Below, one piece after another: positions 33,765-43,004 of a stretch of 64,000 nucleotides of DNA. Position 1 is the first letter of the stretch, and each line of letters opens with the position of its first letter. The DNA lies in NCBI RefSeq assembly GCF_000242635.2, contig NC_017770.1, positions 2,616,669 to 2,680,668 on the forward strand, given 5' to 3'. A program made the position numbers and the translations under genes. A model generated the notes under the pieces. It was not told the DNA's origin, searched no databases, and worked only from the letters and a program-made list of their open reading frames with translations. This DNA comes from Solitalea canadensis DSM 3403. GTDB taxonomy: Bacteria; Bacteroidota; Bacteroidia; Sphingobacteriales; Sphingobacteriaceae.

Positions 33765-34412
33765 ATGGAAGCAACAGCAGAATTTATAAAAGCCATTGAA
33801 GCTAATGAAACCACAATTGTTGAACAATTGATCTCTTCACAACCCGAATTAGCAAGTGCTAAATTATCATCCGGGTTATCCACGCTCCTACTTGCCTCCT
33901 ATTACAGGCATCGGGAGTTGATCGATATTTTATTAAGAAACCGAAACCAAATCGATTTGCACGAAGCATCTGCTTTAGGGCAAACCGCATTAGTAGATGA
34001 ATTGCTATACAGTGAACCTTTCTCTGTCAATTCTTTTTCTGTAGATGGTTTTACTCCATTAGGATATGCTTGTTATTTCGGACATTACGATACTGCCAAA
34101 TTACTGATCTACTGCGGAGCCAGTGTTAACCTGCCTTCCAATAATGAATTTAAAGTTTCCCCTATTCATTCAGCTGTCGCCAATCAGAGTGAATCAATCA
34201 CTCAATTACTGATTGACCATAAAGCAAATGTAAATGCTACCCAGGTAAGAGGAATTACGGCATTACATACAGCAGCTCATAATGGCAATAAGCGACTTAT
34301 TGAACTCCTATTAAATGCAGGGGCCAATAAAAATGCAAAAATGGAAGACGGAAGAACCCCATGGGAAATGGCCGAAAAAAACCATGAAGAATTAGTAGAA
34401 TTACTTTGCTGA
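33765..34412 (+). CDS. Ankyrin-repeat protein
   Basis: 215 residues from the ATG at 33765 (MEATAEFIKAIEANETTIVE). It has about five to six ankyrin repeats, for example ASALGQTALVDELLY, DGFTPLGYACYFGHYDTAKLLI, KVSPIHSAVANQSESITQLLI, GITALHTAAHNGNKRLIELLL and DGRTPWEMAEKN. There is no signal peptide, so it is a cytoplasmic protein-binding scaffold. No partner is suggested by context; a bidirectional terminator separates it from the convergent PspC gene. Confidence 0.88.
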   Translation: MEATAEFIKAIEANETTIVEQLISSQPELASAKLSSGLSTLLLASYYRHRELIDILLRNRNQIDLHEASALGQTALVDELLYSEPFSVNSFSVDGFTPLGYACYFGHYDTAKLLIYCGASVNLPSNNEFKVSPIHSAVANQSESITQLLIDHKANVNATQVRGITALHTAAHNGNKRLIELLLNAGANKNAKMEDGRTPWEMAEKNHEELVELLC

Positions 34413-34445
34413 ATACAAGTGCCTTCTTTCTAAATAACGCCAATA

Positions 34446-34488
34446 AATAATAAACCCATACAATTACTTACTGTATGGGTTTATTATT
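34446..34488. terminator. Bidirectional terminator between the ankyrin and PspC genes
   Basis: A 16 bp perfect stem (AATAATAAACCCATAC and complement) with an 11-base loop lies in the convergent gap, with T-rich ends on both strands. Confidence 0.85.
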
Positions 34489-34505
34489 TTATATGGAAAT
34501 AATTT

Positions 34506-34730
34506 TTACAGCTCCCAGATATTGGTACCTCTTCGTTGTTTAAAATACATGCGAACGTTTAGCAACAATACTCCTACTAAGTAAAATATTACGGGAAATC
34601 CTACAGCAATAAATGAAGAGTAAATAAAAAACAGACGTAATTTCGAAGTGGAAATATTAAACCGGTCGGCAATGTAATTGCACACTCCAAAAGACTGACG
34701 TTCAAAAAAACAGATTATTCGTTGTAACAT
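34506..34730 (-). CDS. PspC-domain small membrane protein
   Basis: 74 residues from the ATG at 34730, overlapping the end of the DUF2851 gene by 16 bp. The PspC pattern is clear: RQSFGVCNYIADRFNISTSKLRLFFIY, then one or two hydrophobic segments (SFIAVGFPVIFYLVGVLLLN). PspC domains sit in the inner membrane and take part in envelope-stress signalling with PspA/PspB in other phyla; here no psp partners are adjacent. Overlap with DUF2851 indicates translational coupling. Confidence 0.8.
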   Translation of the reverse strand: MLQRIICFFERQSFGVCNYIADRFNISTSKLRLFFIYSSFIAVGFPVIFYLVGVLLLNVRMYFKQRRGTNIWEL

Positions 34731-36001
34731 TTCTTTAAGATATTTACTCCAATACTGCAATTTAAACAATATTTTTTATCGCAGTAGTTATTTTTTAATT
34801 GGACCAATGCTTGTGATTGTGCAGCATTTTCACATTTTACTCCAAAGGTCGAAAAAAGTTTCGTTATCACATTATTCTCACTTGGTATAGTTTCTAACAA
34901 ACTTAGTGCCTGTCGACTTACATCTTCATTGTGATGCTGTTTGCCATAGAAAAATATAAACGGAATAACTACATTAATAAGTATGTTATAGATTGATTCC
35001 CTACCTAAAATTTTCTCATCTTCTCTATCGGTAGCTTTATCAAAGCTAAAATGAGTGTTCCAATACGATGAAGCCTTTATATCAAACAAAGGTATTAATT
35101 GCTTTACTTCTGCTTTTTCCAGTATCCTATTTAATAAATGATTGGATTTAAAAACTAAATCAGCGAACTGTGCGATTCTAAGTGTGGGGAAGTTTGAAGG
35201 CCTCAACCGCAAATATTTCCACAAATGAGCATCCACTGGTTGTAAACGATGCTTTATCGCTAAAAACTCGTATTCTTTCCTTAATTTCTGAGGATATTCA
35301 TCGTTAAAATCTTCTATTAATAATCCGGACTGCCCAAATAAAAGCGACTCAAGTTGAAAAAGGCTGTTTTTATGTTTGGCTAAAATTAAAGACGGTAGTG
35401 ACCTGGCTAAAAGTAAAAATGGTTCAGCATTTATATTAAAACCGAATCCTCTGGCGATCATTCTATAAAAGGTTTCTTCCCAATTATTAACAGTATTCTT
35501 CAATTCATACTCAATGAGTTGAATTTTATCTTCCAATCGCTCTACAAGCAACCGCTCTAACCAATTGGTAATTGCTAAAGAGTTAACAGTTGATAAAAAC
35601 GACTGGCAAGGAAGTCCCTGACTTGCTTTCAATAATGCATGATAGTTTTGAAGTACCTTTTCATGAAGCCTGTTGCCTAACGACAAAGTCGGGATAGCGA
35701 TACCCAAAGTGTTTATGATTAGCTGATCAGCATTTAAAACAACGTGTAAAATAACGTTATCATAAGTTTTGTCATTAAAATGTTTGTGTTTATACCAATC
35801 AGAGGCGTTCTTATGAATCTCCACATTCCCGGCCCAAACGGTTTGCCCTATTTTAATACGGGCATTGAAGAAATCAGGTCCGGCGTGTTTATTATGAGTT
35901 CCTGCATTAATAATCGTAATTAACTCACCATCTGTTGTGTACAAATTAAGTACATCCATTAATTTGTACTTCCATACAAAATGTAAAAAATCCTCATTCA
36001 T
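34715..36001 (-). CDS. DUF2851 family protein
   Basis: 428 residues. The opening MNEDFLHFVWKYKLMDVLNL and the segment INAGTHNKHAGPDFFNARI, then WAGNVEIHKNASDWYKHKHF, identify the DUF2851 family, found mainly in Bacteroidota and their relatives. The central region is helical; the C-terminus has a cysteine-rich end (NNYCDKKYCLNCSIG) that could bind metal. The AGPDFFNARI and NVEIH parts carry acidic and polar residues arranged as in PD-(D/E)XK-type nucleases, but this is a weak inference. The role is unknown. It is coupled to the PspC gene. Confidence 0.8.
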   Translation of the reverse strand: MNEDFLHFVWKYKLMDVLNLYTTDGELITIINAGTHNKHAGPDFFNARIKIGQTVWAGNVEIHKNASDWYKHKHFNDKTYDNVILHVVLNADQLIINTLGIAIPTLSLGNRLHEKVLQNYHALLKASQGLPCQSFLSTVNSLAITNWLERLLVERLEDKIQLIEYELKNTVNNWEETFYRMIARGFGFNINAEPFLLLARSLPSLILAKHKNSLFQLESLLFGQSGLLIEDFNDEYPQKLRKEYEFLAIKHRLQPVDAHLWKYLRLRPSNFPTLRIAQFADLVFKSNHLLNRILEKAEVKQLIPLFDIKASSYWNTHFSFDKATDREDEKILGRESIYNILINVVIPFIFFYGKQHHNEDVSRQALSLLETIPSENNVITKLFSTFGVKCENAAQSQALVQLKNNYCDKKYCLNCSIGVNILKKCYNE

Positions 36002-36111
36002 AAATAGCTGCTAATTGGAACCGATTAAGTTTGGCACAAAATCGGCATCCTTTTATCAGTAATTTAACGACGATCAACGGAATTAGTTGATATGTTTTTT
36101 ACCTAATTATA

Positions 36112-36234
36112 AAGCGAATCAATTAGCTCAGGATGCAGTGAAAACAAATCACTCTGTGCGGAAAACTCCGGCGTTGGACCTACAGCTCCGGTTTTCTTTA
36201 AGATGGCCGGCTGCTACACATACAACGAGATGTA
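36112..36234 (+). other. GC-richer intergenic segment with a short open frame
   Basis: The 328 bp gap 36002-36329 holds no normal gene. From 36112 to 36234 the base composition rises to about half G+C, against roughly a third around it. One frame stays open for 40 codons without a start codon, ending GVGPTAPVFFKMAGCYTYNE plus Met and stop. It may be the remnant of a gene or repeat, or a structured RNA: CCGG dyads flank GAAAAC/GTTTTC. No identity assigned. Confidence 0.35.
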
Positions 36235-36329
36235 AATAAAATTTAGTATCGAACGAAAATATATAAATAAGACGTTCTTCAAACAGTATCTTTATCAGCT
36301 CAAAGAACAATCACCTTATCCTTTTTATT

Positions 36330-36842
36330 ATGCAGAAACCATCAAAAGACGAGTACAATCCTTATTATCAACATTATATTGATCTGGTTCCGGACGGAAA
36401 CTTTGAAACTGTTTTTACGGATAATTCAATTCAAACCATCCACTTTTTTGAAAATATTACGACAGAAAAGCATGATTTTCGCTATCAGCCGGGCAAATGG
36501 TCTGTAAAGGAAGTATTGATGCATATTATCGATACAGAACGGGTAATGTCTTACAGAACGTTGGTAGCCGCAAGAGGTGATAGTAATACCCCACTACCAA
36601 GTTTTGATGAAGACGGTTATGCAAATAATGTGGATGTAAGCCATAGGACTATGAATGATCTGCTTGATGAATTTAAGGCAGTACGGAGCGCGACCGAAAA
36701 GCTTGTAAAAAATTTAACAGCAGCTCAGGTAAAATTTAAGGCAAATGCCGTCACCCACCCAATAACAGCATGTGCCTTAAGCTATATAATGATCGGGCAT
36801 ATTAACCACCACATCAATGTTCTTAAAGAACGCTATCTATAG
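36330..36842 (+). CDS. DinB-family protein
   Basis: 170 residues forming a four-helix bundle of the DinB/YfiT type. The metal-binding histidines are in KEVLMHIIDTERVMSYR and in MIGHINHHINVLKERYL, where HINHH gives two ligands. The family binds a divalent metal; some members are thiol-dependent transferases (bacillithiol, mycothiol), but most are uncharacterised. It starts with the typical YNPYYQHYIDLVPDG segment seen in Bacteroidota homologues. It is a single gene, convergent with the ThrE pair. Confidence 0.85.
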   Translation: MQKPSKDEYNPYYQHYIDLVPDGNFETVFTDNSIQTIHFFENITTEKHDFRYQPGKWSVKEVLMHIIDTERVMSYRTLVAARGDSNTPLPSFDEDGYANNVDVSHRTMNDLLDEFKAVRSATEKLVKNLTAAQVKFKANAVTHPITACALSYIMIGHINHHINVLKERYL

Positions 36843-36858
36843 CACCCGAATCATTTGG

Positions 36859-37377
36859 TTAACCTGCTGATTTTCCTAATCTCGGCAGGTTTATTTCTTT
36901 GATACTTTTTTTACGGAAGATCAACGTTCCAACACAAAGTCCGATCGCAAGAGAGAAAAGCAGTGAACCCGTCAGAATAAAATAATGGGCCGTTTCTGTT
37001 AATAAATGCGGTGAGCTAAAAGCGAGATCCTTATCGGTTAGTTTTGCCACCCCTAACATAGTACGATAAGCGTACAATCCCGGAATCATTGTGATACATG
37101 CCGGCATTGAAAACACAATTGGCGGAGTATGAACAATATGCGCAACAAAAATACTGGCAAAGCCTATTAACAATGATGCAGATAAAGTTGATACAATAAT
37201 ACTTTGTCCGCATTCTTCCCTTAAAATAAACCGAAGCATGTGACCGGCAGCGCCCAACAAACCTGCTGTAATTAATGCTTTCTTGGGAGTATTAAATAAT
37301 AAAGCGAAGCCGATTCCTACAAAAAAAGCCAGTATACCGTCTCTTAAAATGAGTACTAAATTCGATTCCAAATTCAT
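36859..37377 (-). CDS. Threonine/serine exporter, small subunit (ThrE C-terminal/YjjB-like)
   Basis: 172 residues with four to five hydrophobic segments (LRDGILAFFVGIGFALLFNT, VSTLSASLLIGFASIFVAHI, FILTGSLLFSLAIGLCVGTL). PPIVFSMPACITMIPGLYAYRTM is the conserved ThrE_2 (DUF3815) signature with a proline-glycine pattern. Together with the gene 12 bp upstream it makes a split ThrE exporter, as YjjB/YjjP do in enterobacteria. The predicted role is inner-membrane export of L-threonine, L-serine or, by analogy with YjjPB, succinate. Confidence 0.87.
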   Translation of the reverse strand: MNLESNLVLILRDGILAFFVGIGFALLFNTPKKALITAGLLGAAGHMLRFILREECGQSIIVSTLSASLLIGFASIFVAHIVHTPPIVFSMPACITMIPGLYAYRTMLGVAKLTDKDLAFSSPHLLTETAHYFILTGSLLFSLAIGLCVGTLIFRKKSIKEINLPRLGKSAG

Positions 37378-37389
37378 AGCTATGCTGTA

Positions 37390-38184
37390 TTAATAATTGT
37401 TAAATCCTATAATTAACATGCTTAGTATCATACCAATAGCGATACTAAGTACTATGCAGGCTCCATAAATTCCACGGGCAATTGCTGTTGGGATATGCCC
37501 TTCAACAAGGTCCATAATGGCATTCAATAGCGGAACGCCGGGTACCAAGTACAAAACACTGGTAGCTAAAGTTGATTCAGGAGTTTTTCCTATATGCATT
37601 AAAACGTCCAAGCCTGCAATAATACTGGTAACAAAAGAAGCTGCCAGTACAGATATAAGTACGTTGAATCGTCTCTTAGTGAGTAATTGCCTGCAATAAA
37701 GTCCGGCAACAGAAGCGATAAAAGCAATGCCTGCGTTTTTATAATCGCCATTCATCAATAAGCACAAGCTTGCACAAGCTAATCCGATACCCAAAAAAAG
37801 TACCCAGCGAGGGTAATGAGGTATTTCCCTGATCTTTTCTACTTTGGCTTCCACTTCTTCTATTTCCATTTGTTCATTATGAACATCCCAGGATAGAATG
37901 CTGATGCTACTCACAATGGCAAAATTGACTCCATGCATTGGTACCCGTTGAAATCGGGTTACAGTATCCAGTGGATTTTCCTTATCAGTTAGCGTTATCA
38001 TTATGCCGGTAAAGGATGAAAACAGCTCAAGGTTGTATCCCCATGCATTTGCTATACGAAGCATATTTACACTAATACGTCGGCTATTACTACCCGATGT
38101 GAGCAGCAATGCTCCTATCTTAAGCAACAGATTGGCAACCCGGCTGGTGCTACCGCTTGGTGATTGGCTCACTTCTGTGTTCAT
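37390..38184 (-). CDS. Threonine/serine exporter, large subunit (ThrE N-terminal/YjjP-like)
   Basis: 264 residues. The soluble N-terminal part has LLLKIGALLLTSGSNSRRISVNMLRIANAWGYNLELF, the family-specific SG.N..R motif of DUF1212. Five hydrophobic segments follow, and LYLVPGVPLLNAIMDLVEGH is the conserved PGVPL motif. It is the first gene of the two-gene exporter operon (12 bp gap). The 324 bp divergent gap 38185-38508 separates it from the GNAT gene and carries palindromic operator-like sites. Confidence 0.87.
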   Translation of the reverse strand: MNTEVSQSPSGSTSRVANLLLKIGALLLTSGSNSRRISVNMLRIANAWGYNLELFSSFTGIMITLTDKENPLDTVTRFQRVPMHGVNFAIVSSISILSWDVHNEQMEIEEVEAKVEKIREIPHYPRWVLFLGIGLACASLCLLMNGDYKNAGIAFIASVAGLYCRQLLTKRRFNVLISVLAASFVTSIIAGLDVLMHIGKTPESTLATSVLYLVPGVPLLNAIMDLVEGHIPTAIARGIYGACIVLSIAIGMILSMLIIGFNNY

Positions 38185-38394
38185 TCTAAAAATTTTAATA
38201 TTATTTTTATGTATTCGTGTTAAATTGATCTCCTTAAGAATACTGATTAATTATCATTTTATGCCAAACAGTACTAATCAAGGAATTAAATCTAGTTAAG
38301 TCGCATGAGATTTAATAGGTTCAATAGCAGTAACCACTAAACAATGGCAAAATTCATTCGATTTACTATTAAATTATATGAATATTATCAGTTT

Positions 38395-38417
38395 AAAACA
38401 TGTTTTTAAACATGTTT
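38395..38417. promoter_or_regulatory. Tandem palindromes upstream of the GNAT gene
   Basis: AAAACATGTTTT (38395-38406) and AAACATGTTT (38408-38417) are two perfect palindromes with centres 12 bp apart, so they lie on nearly the same helix face. A TAGATTTT box near 38463 could be the -7 element for the gene at 38509. The rest of the 324 bp gap is AT-rich with no gene seen. Confidence 0.45.
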
Positions 38418-38508
38418 TATATCATAAAATCTAAATAAAAATCAATTTTCATTAACTTGCCTTAGATTTTTAACAGATCATCTGAAATTTAACTTTTTAT
38501 TCCTGTTT

Positions 38509-38952
38509 ATGTTAATTCGTACCGATTCTCAACACCCTGATTTCATATACCTTGTATCATTGCTAGACGGAGACCTAGCCATTCGTGACGGTGAAGATCA
38601 TGCATTCTATGACCAGTTTAATAAAATTGATTCAATTAAACATGCAGTTGTAGCTTATTTAGATGAAATTCCGGTTGGCTGTGGCGCTATTAAACAATAT
38701 GAAGATGGCGTAGCTGAATTAAAAAGAATGTATGTTAAGGATGATTGCCGAAGAAAAGGTATTGCCAGTGCTGTTTTAGCGGAATTAGAGAAATGGGCAA
38801 AGGAACTCAATTATTCTTCATTAATATTGGAAACCGGGAAAGCGCAGCCAGAAGCAATTGCTCTTTATCAGGGAAAAGCATTTTCAATCATTCCTAATTA
38901 CGGACAATATGCCGGCGTCGATAATAGTGTTTGCATGAAAAAGCCTATTTAA
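38509..38952 (+). CDS. GNAT family N-acetyltransferase
   Basis: 147 residues with the GNAT acetyl-CoA site: ELKRMYVKDDCRRKGIASAVLAELEKWAKELN (motif A, R/Q-x-x-G-x-G/A form), then LILETGKAQPEAIALYQGKAF (motif B) and a final aromatic segment. The N-terminal DSQHPDFIYLVSLLDGDLAI, the DGEDHAFYDQFNKID stretch and AVVAYLDEIPVGCGAIKQYE are typical of a small stand-alone acetyltransferase. The substrate is unknown. It is followed 72 bp later by a zinc-ribbon gene on the same strand. Confidence 0.87.
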   Translation: MLIRTDSQHPDFIYLVSLLDGDLAIRDGEDHAFYDQFNKIDSIKHAVVAYLDEIPVGCGAIKQYEDGVAELKRMYVKDDCRRKGIASAVLAELEKWAKELNYSSLILETGKAQPEAIALYQGKAFSIIPNYGQYAGVDNSVCMKKPI

Positions 38953-39024
38953 TAAATACGTAACAATTAGGAAACAACAATTCAACCGTACATCCGTTAA
39001 ATAGGAAATATATCTCTTACTATT

Positions 39025-39285
39025 ATGAAATGTCCAAATTGTAGTGAAACATTGGTAATGACCGATAGAAATGGTGTGGAAATCGATTATTGTCCTCAAT
39101 GCAGAGGAATCTGGTTGGATAAAGGTGAACTGGATAAAATTATTGAACGTACAGGAAATCACTACTCAAGTCGCGAAAACTATGATAATGATTTTAAACG
39201 TTATGGATATGATGAACATGACAAAAAGAATTATCATCCCAAAAAGAAAAAATCATTCTTAAGTGATTTTCTTGATTTTGACTAA
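39025..39285 (+). CDS. Zinc-ribbon (zf-TFIIB-like) protein
   Basis: 86 residues. The N-terminal half is a TFIIB-type zinc ribbon: MKCPNCSETLVMTDRNGVEIDYCPQCRGIWLDKGELDKII, with C3, C6, C23 and C26 as ligands. The tail is charged (YDEHDKKNYHPKKKKSFL). Such proteins occur widely in bacteria; they bind zinc and perhaps nucleic acid, and the function is unassigned. A perfect palindromic terminator follows directly. Confidence 0.85.
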   Translation: MKCPNCSETLVMTDRNGVEIDYCPQCRGIWLDKGELDKIIERTGNHYSSRENYDNDFKRYGYDEHDKKNYHPKKKKSFLSDFLDFD

Positions 39286-39296
39286 GATACATGCAT

Positions 39297-39330
39297 AAAA
39301 AAAGCGACAATCAGCTGATTGTCGCTTTTT
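39297..39330. terminator. Bidirectional terminator between the zinc-ribbon gene and pyrF
   Basis: AAAAAAGCGACAATCAG/CTGATTGTCGCTTTTT is a perfect palindrome with no spare loop bases, A-rich on one side and T-rich on the other, serving convergent genes. Confidence 0.9.
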
Positions 39331-39332
39331 CA

Positions 39333-40160
39333 TTATAAATATTTATCTAGTAAAATATCCATTTCGTCTCGCAGTTTTTTAGCTTCTTCTCTCGCCTTTT
39401 CAGCAAAATCTTCTCCTTTTGAAGCATATATAATAGCCCTTGAGGAGTTTACCAATAAACCGCATTTATCATTCATGCCAAACTGAGCAACTTCTTGTAA
39501 GCTGCCGCCTTGTGCCCCTACACCCGGAACCAGTAAAAAATTATCAGGAGCAATCTTTCTAAAATCACTTAGTTCACTTGCTCTTGTTGCTCCAACTACA
39601 AACATAATTTGTTCAGGCGATCCCCAGGTATGAGCAGTTTTAACAACTTTTTCAAACAGCTTTTCTTCAGATTTAAGTTCAGAGAACTGGAAATCCTTTC
39701 CACCTTCATTTGAAGTAAGTGCCAAAAGAATTACCCATTTATTATCAAAACCTAAAAACGGACTAACACTATCAACTCCCATGTATGGAGCTACAGTTAC
39801 CGAATCAAAATCAAAACCAGATTCTTCTTTATTAAAGAAGGCTCTTGCATACATGGCTGAAGTATTTCCTATATCACCACGTTTTGCATCAGCAATAGTA
39901 AATATATTTTCAGGCACAAGATTCATTGTTTCCTGAAGATTTTGCCACCCTTTCACACCCATACTTTCATAAAAAGCTGTATTGGGTTTATACGCAACAC
40001 AGAACTCCGCAGTAGCTTCAATAATTTGACGATTAAACTCAACTACTGGATTTTCTTCTTTTAATAAATGTGGCGGGATTTTTGTTATATCGGTATCAAG
40101 GCCTACACACAAAAAGGAACGTTTTTCTAAAATAGTATCAAATAACTGCTGTCTGGTCAT
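39333..40160 (-). CDS. pyrF: Orotidine 5'-phosphate decarboxylase
   Basis: 275 residues, the longer (type 2) OMP decarboxylase. It opens with [17 protein letters not shown], then [14 protein letters not shown] (catalytic Lys), [17 protein letters not shown] with the DAKRGD catalytic array, and VPGVGAQGG plus NSSRAI at the phosphate site. It makes UMP from OMP in de novo pyrimidine synthesis. It stands alone on the minus strand, divergent from rho with a 314 bp gap; other pyr genes are not in view. Confidence 0.95.
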   Translation of the reverse strand: MTRQQLFDTILEKRSFLCVGLDTDITKIPPHLLKEENPVVEFNRQIIEATAEFCVAYKPNTAFYESMGVKGWQNLQETMNLVPENIFTIADAKRGDIGNTSAMYARAFFNKEESGFDFDSVTVAPYMGVDSVSPFLGFDNKWVILLALTSNEGGKDFQFSELKSEEKLFEKVVKTAHTWGSPEQIMFVVGATRASELSDFRKIAPDNFLLVPGVGAQGGSLQEVAQFGMNDKCGLLVNSSRAIIYASKGEDFAEKAREEAKKLRDEMDILLDKYL

Positions 40161-40474
40161 AGCATAAAATCAGGTCGACAAAGGTAATTTAATTTTCAAC
40201 ATCTCAACACAGAACAAAAGAACCTTTGCTTTTTTAAATACTTAAATCTTTAAAATTTTATGAAAAACAATTGTAAAAAAATTTGATTAATTAAAATTAA
40301 TAACTACTATTGCAATGTTATCTCTTTCTAAAACTCTTTTGTGAGAGAAAAAATCAACAACTTTTCTATATCAAATTTCGAAACTATATTATACTACTAT
40401 TACCATTAGTTATATTCTCTTTATCATTAAGAAACATTCTTTACTGATTCCAAAAAAAATTTTTATTTTAATTG
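40161..40474 (+). other. Intergenic region between pyrF and rho (rho leader)
   Basis: This 314 bp stretch is very AT-rich and contains no gene that I can support. It must hold the promoters of pyrF and rho. AGAACCTTTGC near 40220 offers a TTTG box, but no full -33/-7 pair or terminator was resolved. A long leader would fit autoregulation of rho by attenuation, which is known in other bacteria; no structure proves it here. Confidence 0.3.
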
Positions 40475-42115
40475 ATGTACGACATTATTGAACTGAACGA
40501 CAAGCTCGTCTCGGAGCTTAGAGAGATTGCAAAGGGACTTGAAATTCCTGATTTTGACGAATTACGGAAGCAGGAACTCATCTACAAAATCCTTGATACT
40601 CAAGCAATTTCAAGTATCAGCAATCAGGCTGCTATTGAAACGGATATTATTAATGAGGCAGATACCGACTTTGAAGAACCAACCTTCGATGACGACTCAT
40701 TAAAGGAAGCATCTAAACGCAAAAGAATTACGCGAAAAGTACCTAAAGAAGCTGAAAAAGTGGTTTATGCAAGTAAACCTGCTGCGGAAACAGAAGAAAC
40801 GCCTGCAGCTCCACCGGAAGCTCCTGTAACTGAAAAAAGAGAATTCACACCTACAGAAAACCGCCCGCAACGTCGTCGTACAGAATATACAAACGACAAA
40901 AACACAAAACAACCAACTTATCAAACCCCATCAAACCAACATACGGATCCTAAGACACGTACAAGCTTAGAATCAAATGCATTGGCTACGGTTGATTTTG
41001 AAAATGTTATTGTTAATGAAGGTGTTTTAGAGATCATGCCTGACGGTTATGGTTTCTTACGTTCGGCTGATTATAACTATTTAACTTCCCCTGATGATAT
41101 TTATGTATCACAGTCGCAGATAAAATTATTTGGTTTAAAAACCGGAGATACTGTTCGCGGTAGCATTCGCCCTCCTAAAGAAGGTGAGAAATACTTCCCA
41201 TTGGTGCGTGTTGAATCAATCAACGGACGCGTACCCGCAGAAGTTCGTGACCGCGTTCCATTTGATTACCTTACTCCTCTTTTCCCTTATGAGCGCTTAA
41301 ACCTGTTTACAGATAACAGCACTAACCAATCTACACGTATCATGGATATGTTTACACCAATTGGTAAAGGACAACGTGGAATGATCGTGGCTCAACCTAA
41401 AACCGGTAAGACTTCTTTATTAAAAGATGTTGCCAATGCAATTGCAGCTAACCACCCTGAAGTTTATTTGATCATACTTTTGATCGATGAGCGTCCTGAA
41501 GAGGTGACAGATATGGCTCGCAGTGTACGTGCCGAAGTAATTTCATCAACTTTTGATGAGCCTGCTGAACGTCACGTTAAAATTGCCAATATCGTTTTGG
41601 AAAAAGCAAAACGTATGGTAGAATGCGGACATGATGTAGTTATCTTGTTAGACTCGATCACTCGTTTAGCACGTGCATACAACACTGTTCAACCTGCTTC
41701 AGGTAAAATTTTATCTGGAGGTGTTGACGCCAATGCATTACATAAACCAAAACGTTTCTTCGGTGCTGCCCGTAAAATAGAAAATGGTGGTTCATTAACC
41801 ATTTTGGCAACAGCATTGATTGATACAGGCTCTAAAATGGACGAGGTTATCTTTGAAGAATTTAAAGGTACCGGTAACATGGAGCTACAGCTGGATCGCA
41901 AACTTTCTAACAAACGTATCTACCCTGCTATCGACCTTACTGCATCAAGTACTCGTCGTGAAGATCTGTTACTGGACAAAGAAATGCTACAACGCATCTG
42001 GATCTTACGTAACCACTTGGCAGATATGAACTCTCAGGAAGCGATGGAATTCTTGCTATCGCGAATCAGAGGAACAAAATCAAACGAAGAGTTCTTAGTT
42101 TCAATGAACGGATAA
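40475..42115 (+). CDS. rho: Transcription termination factor Rho with an insertion
   Basis: 546 residues from the ATG at 40475. The N-terminal Rho_N helical domain ([29 protein letters not shown]) is separated from the OB-type RNA-binding domain ([20 protein letters not shown]) by an insert of about 110 charged, Pro/Glu-rich residues (roughly 65-175). Such inserts are typical of Bacteroidota Rho. The ATPase core has Walker [13 protein letters not shown], Walker [17 protein letters not shown] and the R-loop region. It is the RNA-dependent helicase that ends transcripts. Codon use suggests high expression. Confidence 0.96.
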   Translation: MYDIIELNDKLVSELREIAKGLEIPDFDELRKQELIYKILDTQAISSISNQAAIETDIINEADTDFEEPTFDDDSLKEASKRKRITRKVPKEAEKVVYASKPAAETEETPAAPPEAPVTEKREFTPTENRPQRRRTEYTNDKNTKQPTYQTPSNQHTDPKTRTSLESNALATVDFENVIVNEGVLEIMPDGYGFLRSADYNYLTSPDDIYVSQSQIKLFGLKTGDTVRGSIRPPKEGEKYFPLVRVESINGRVPAEVRDRVPFDYLTPLFPYERLNLFTDNSTNQSTRIMDMFTPIGKGQRGMIVAQPKTGKTSLLKDVANAIAANHPEVYLIILLIDERPEEVTDMARSVRAEVISSTFDEPAERHVKIANIVLEKAKRMVECGHDVVILLDSITRLARAYNTVQPASGKILSGGVDANALHKPKRFFGAARKIENGGSLTILATALIDTGSKMDEVIFEEFKGTGNMELQLDRKLSNKRIYPAIDLTASSTRREDLLLDKEMLQRIWILRNHLADMNSQEAMEFLLSRIRGTKSNEEFLVSMNG

Positions 42116-42132
42116 AAATATCGATGTGAATT

Positions 42133-42206
42133 ATGAGATGTGAGATATGAGTTTAGGGTATGAGATTGATTTCGATTGATCTCATATCAACAATCTCACA
42201 TCTCAA
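42133..42206. repeat. GAGATATGAG-type inverted repeat
   Basis: GAGATGTGAGATATGAG on the left faces CTCATATCAACAATCTCACA followed by TCTC on the right, forming an imperfect hairpin between rho and pssA. The same words recur at 49546-49733, so this is a second dispersed palindromic family. It may double as the rho terminator. Confidence 0.55.
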
Positions 42207-42217
42207 ATCTAATATCA

Positions 42218-42925
42218 ATGAAAAAACATATACCAAACTTTATTACTTGTTTAAACCTGTTTTCAGGTTGTATTGCTGCTGTTTATGGCATAAATGCGGT
42301 TGAAATCAGTGATCTGAAAGTGGTAACCTACTTAATGTTGTTAGCCGCTTTTTTTGATTTTATAGACGGTTTTGCTGCCCGCTTGTTAAATGCTCCATCA
42401 ATAATCGGAAAAGAGCTCGACTCATTGGCTGATATGGTAAGCTTTGGGTTTGTACCCGGCGTTATATTGTTCACCATTTTAAAGCATTCTCTAGCTCCTG
42501 ATTATCAATATTTAGCTTATTCAGGGTTTATTGTAACTATATTTTCGGCTTTACGCTTAGCCAAATTTAATGTAGATGAACGTCAGACTGATCGTTTTAT
42601 AGGCGTTCCAACCCCTATTAATGCTTTATTTATAGGTTCTTTTGCTTTTATTTTAGATAGCTACCCTATTATTAACTGGGTTTTGGAGCATCCGCCATTT
42701 TTTATTTTCTTGTTAATCATCATTCAGAGCTATTTACTGGTTTGTGAATTGCCTCTTATTGCACTCAAATTCAAGTCATTCGACTGGCAATCCAATAAAC
42801 TTCGGTATATTTTAATCATCTCTTCGATGGTATTCATCATTTTGTTTAAATTTGCCGCAGTTCCGCTGATCCTGTTGATTTATATTCTATTATCATTGGT
42901 TGAATATAAAGTATCACCGGAATAG
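42218..42925 (+). CDS. pssA: CDP-diacylglycerol-serine O-phosphatidyltransferase
   Basis: 235 residues from the ATG at 42218 (MKKHIPNFITCLNLFSGCIA); the frame is open further upstream but runs into the repeat. The CDP-alcohol phosphotransferase motif is intact: DFIDGFAAR, eight residues, then GKELDSLADMVSFG. Several transmembrane helices follow. It makes phosphatidylserine, the precursor of phosphatidylethanolamine. No psd gene is next to it. Confidence 0.93.
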   Translation: MKKHIPNFITCLNLFSGCIAAVYGINAVEISDLKVVTYLMLLAAFFDFIDGFAARLLNAPSIIGKELDSLADMVSFGFVPGVILFTILKHSLAPDYQYLAYSGFIVTIFSALRLAKFNVDERQTDRFIGVPTPINALFIGSFAFILDSYPIINWVLEHPPFFIFLLIIIQSYLLVCELPLIALKFKSFDWQSNKLRYILIISSMVFIILFKFAAVPLILLIYILLSLVEYKVSPE

Positions 42926-43004
42926 TAGAGTTTAATTAGCATTAATTGAAACCTGTTGGAAGTGTCAGCTGCCAATAGCAACTAAAAAAATAAAACTAAA
43001 AAAC

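Noticed and set aside
33714-33765. N-terminal extension of the ankyrin protein
   Set aside because: The extension would be encoded by the terminator hairpin of hom and starts at a TTG.
36112-36234. tRNA or cobalamin riboswitch
   Set aside because: No cloverleaf, no T-loop GGTTCNANNCC, and no B12 box could be found.
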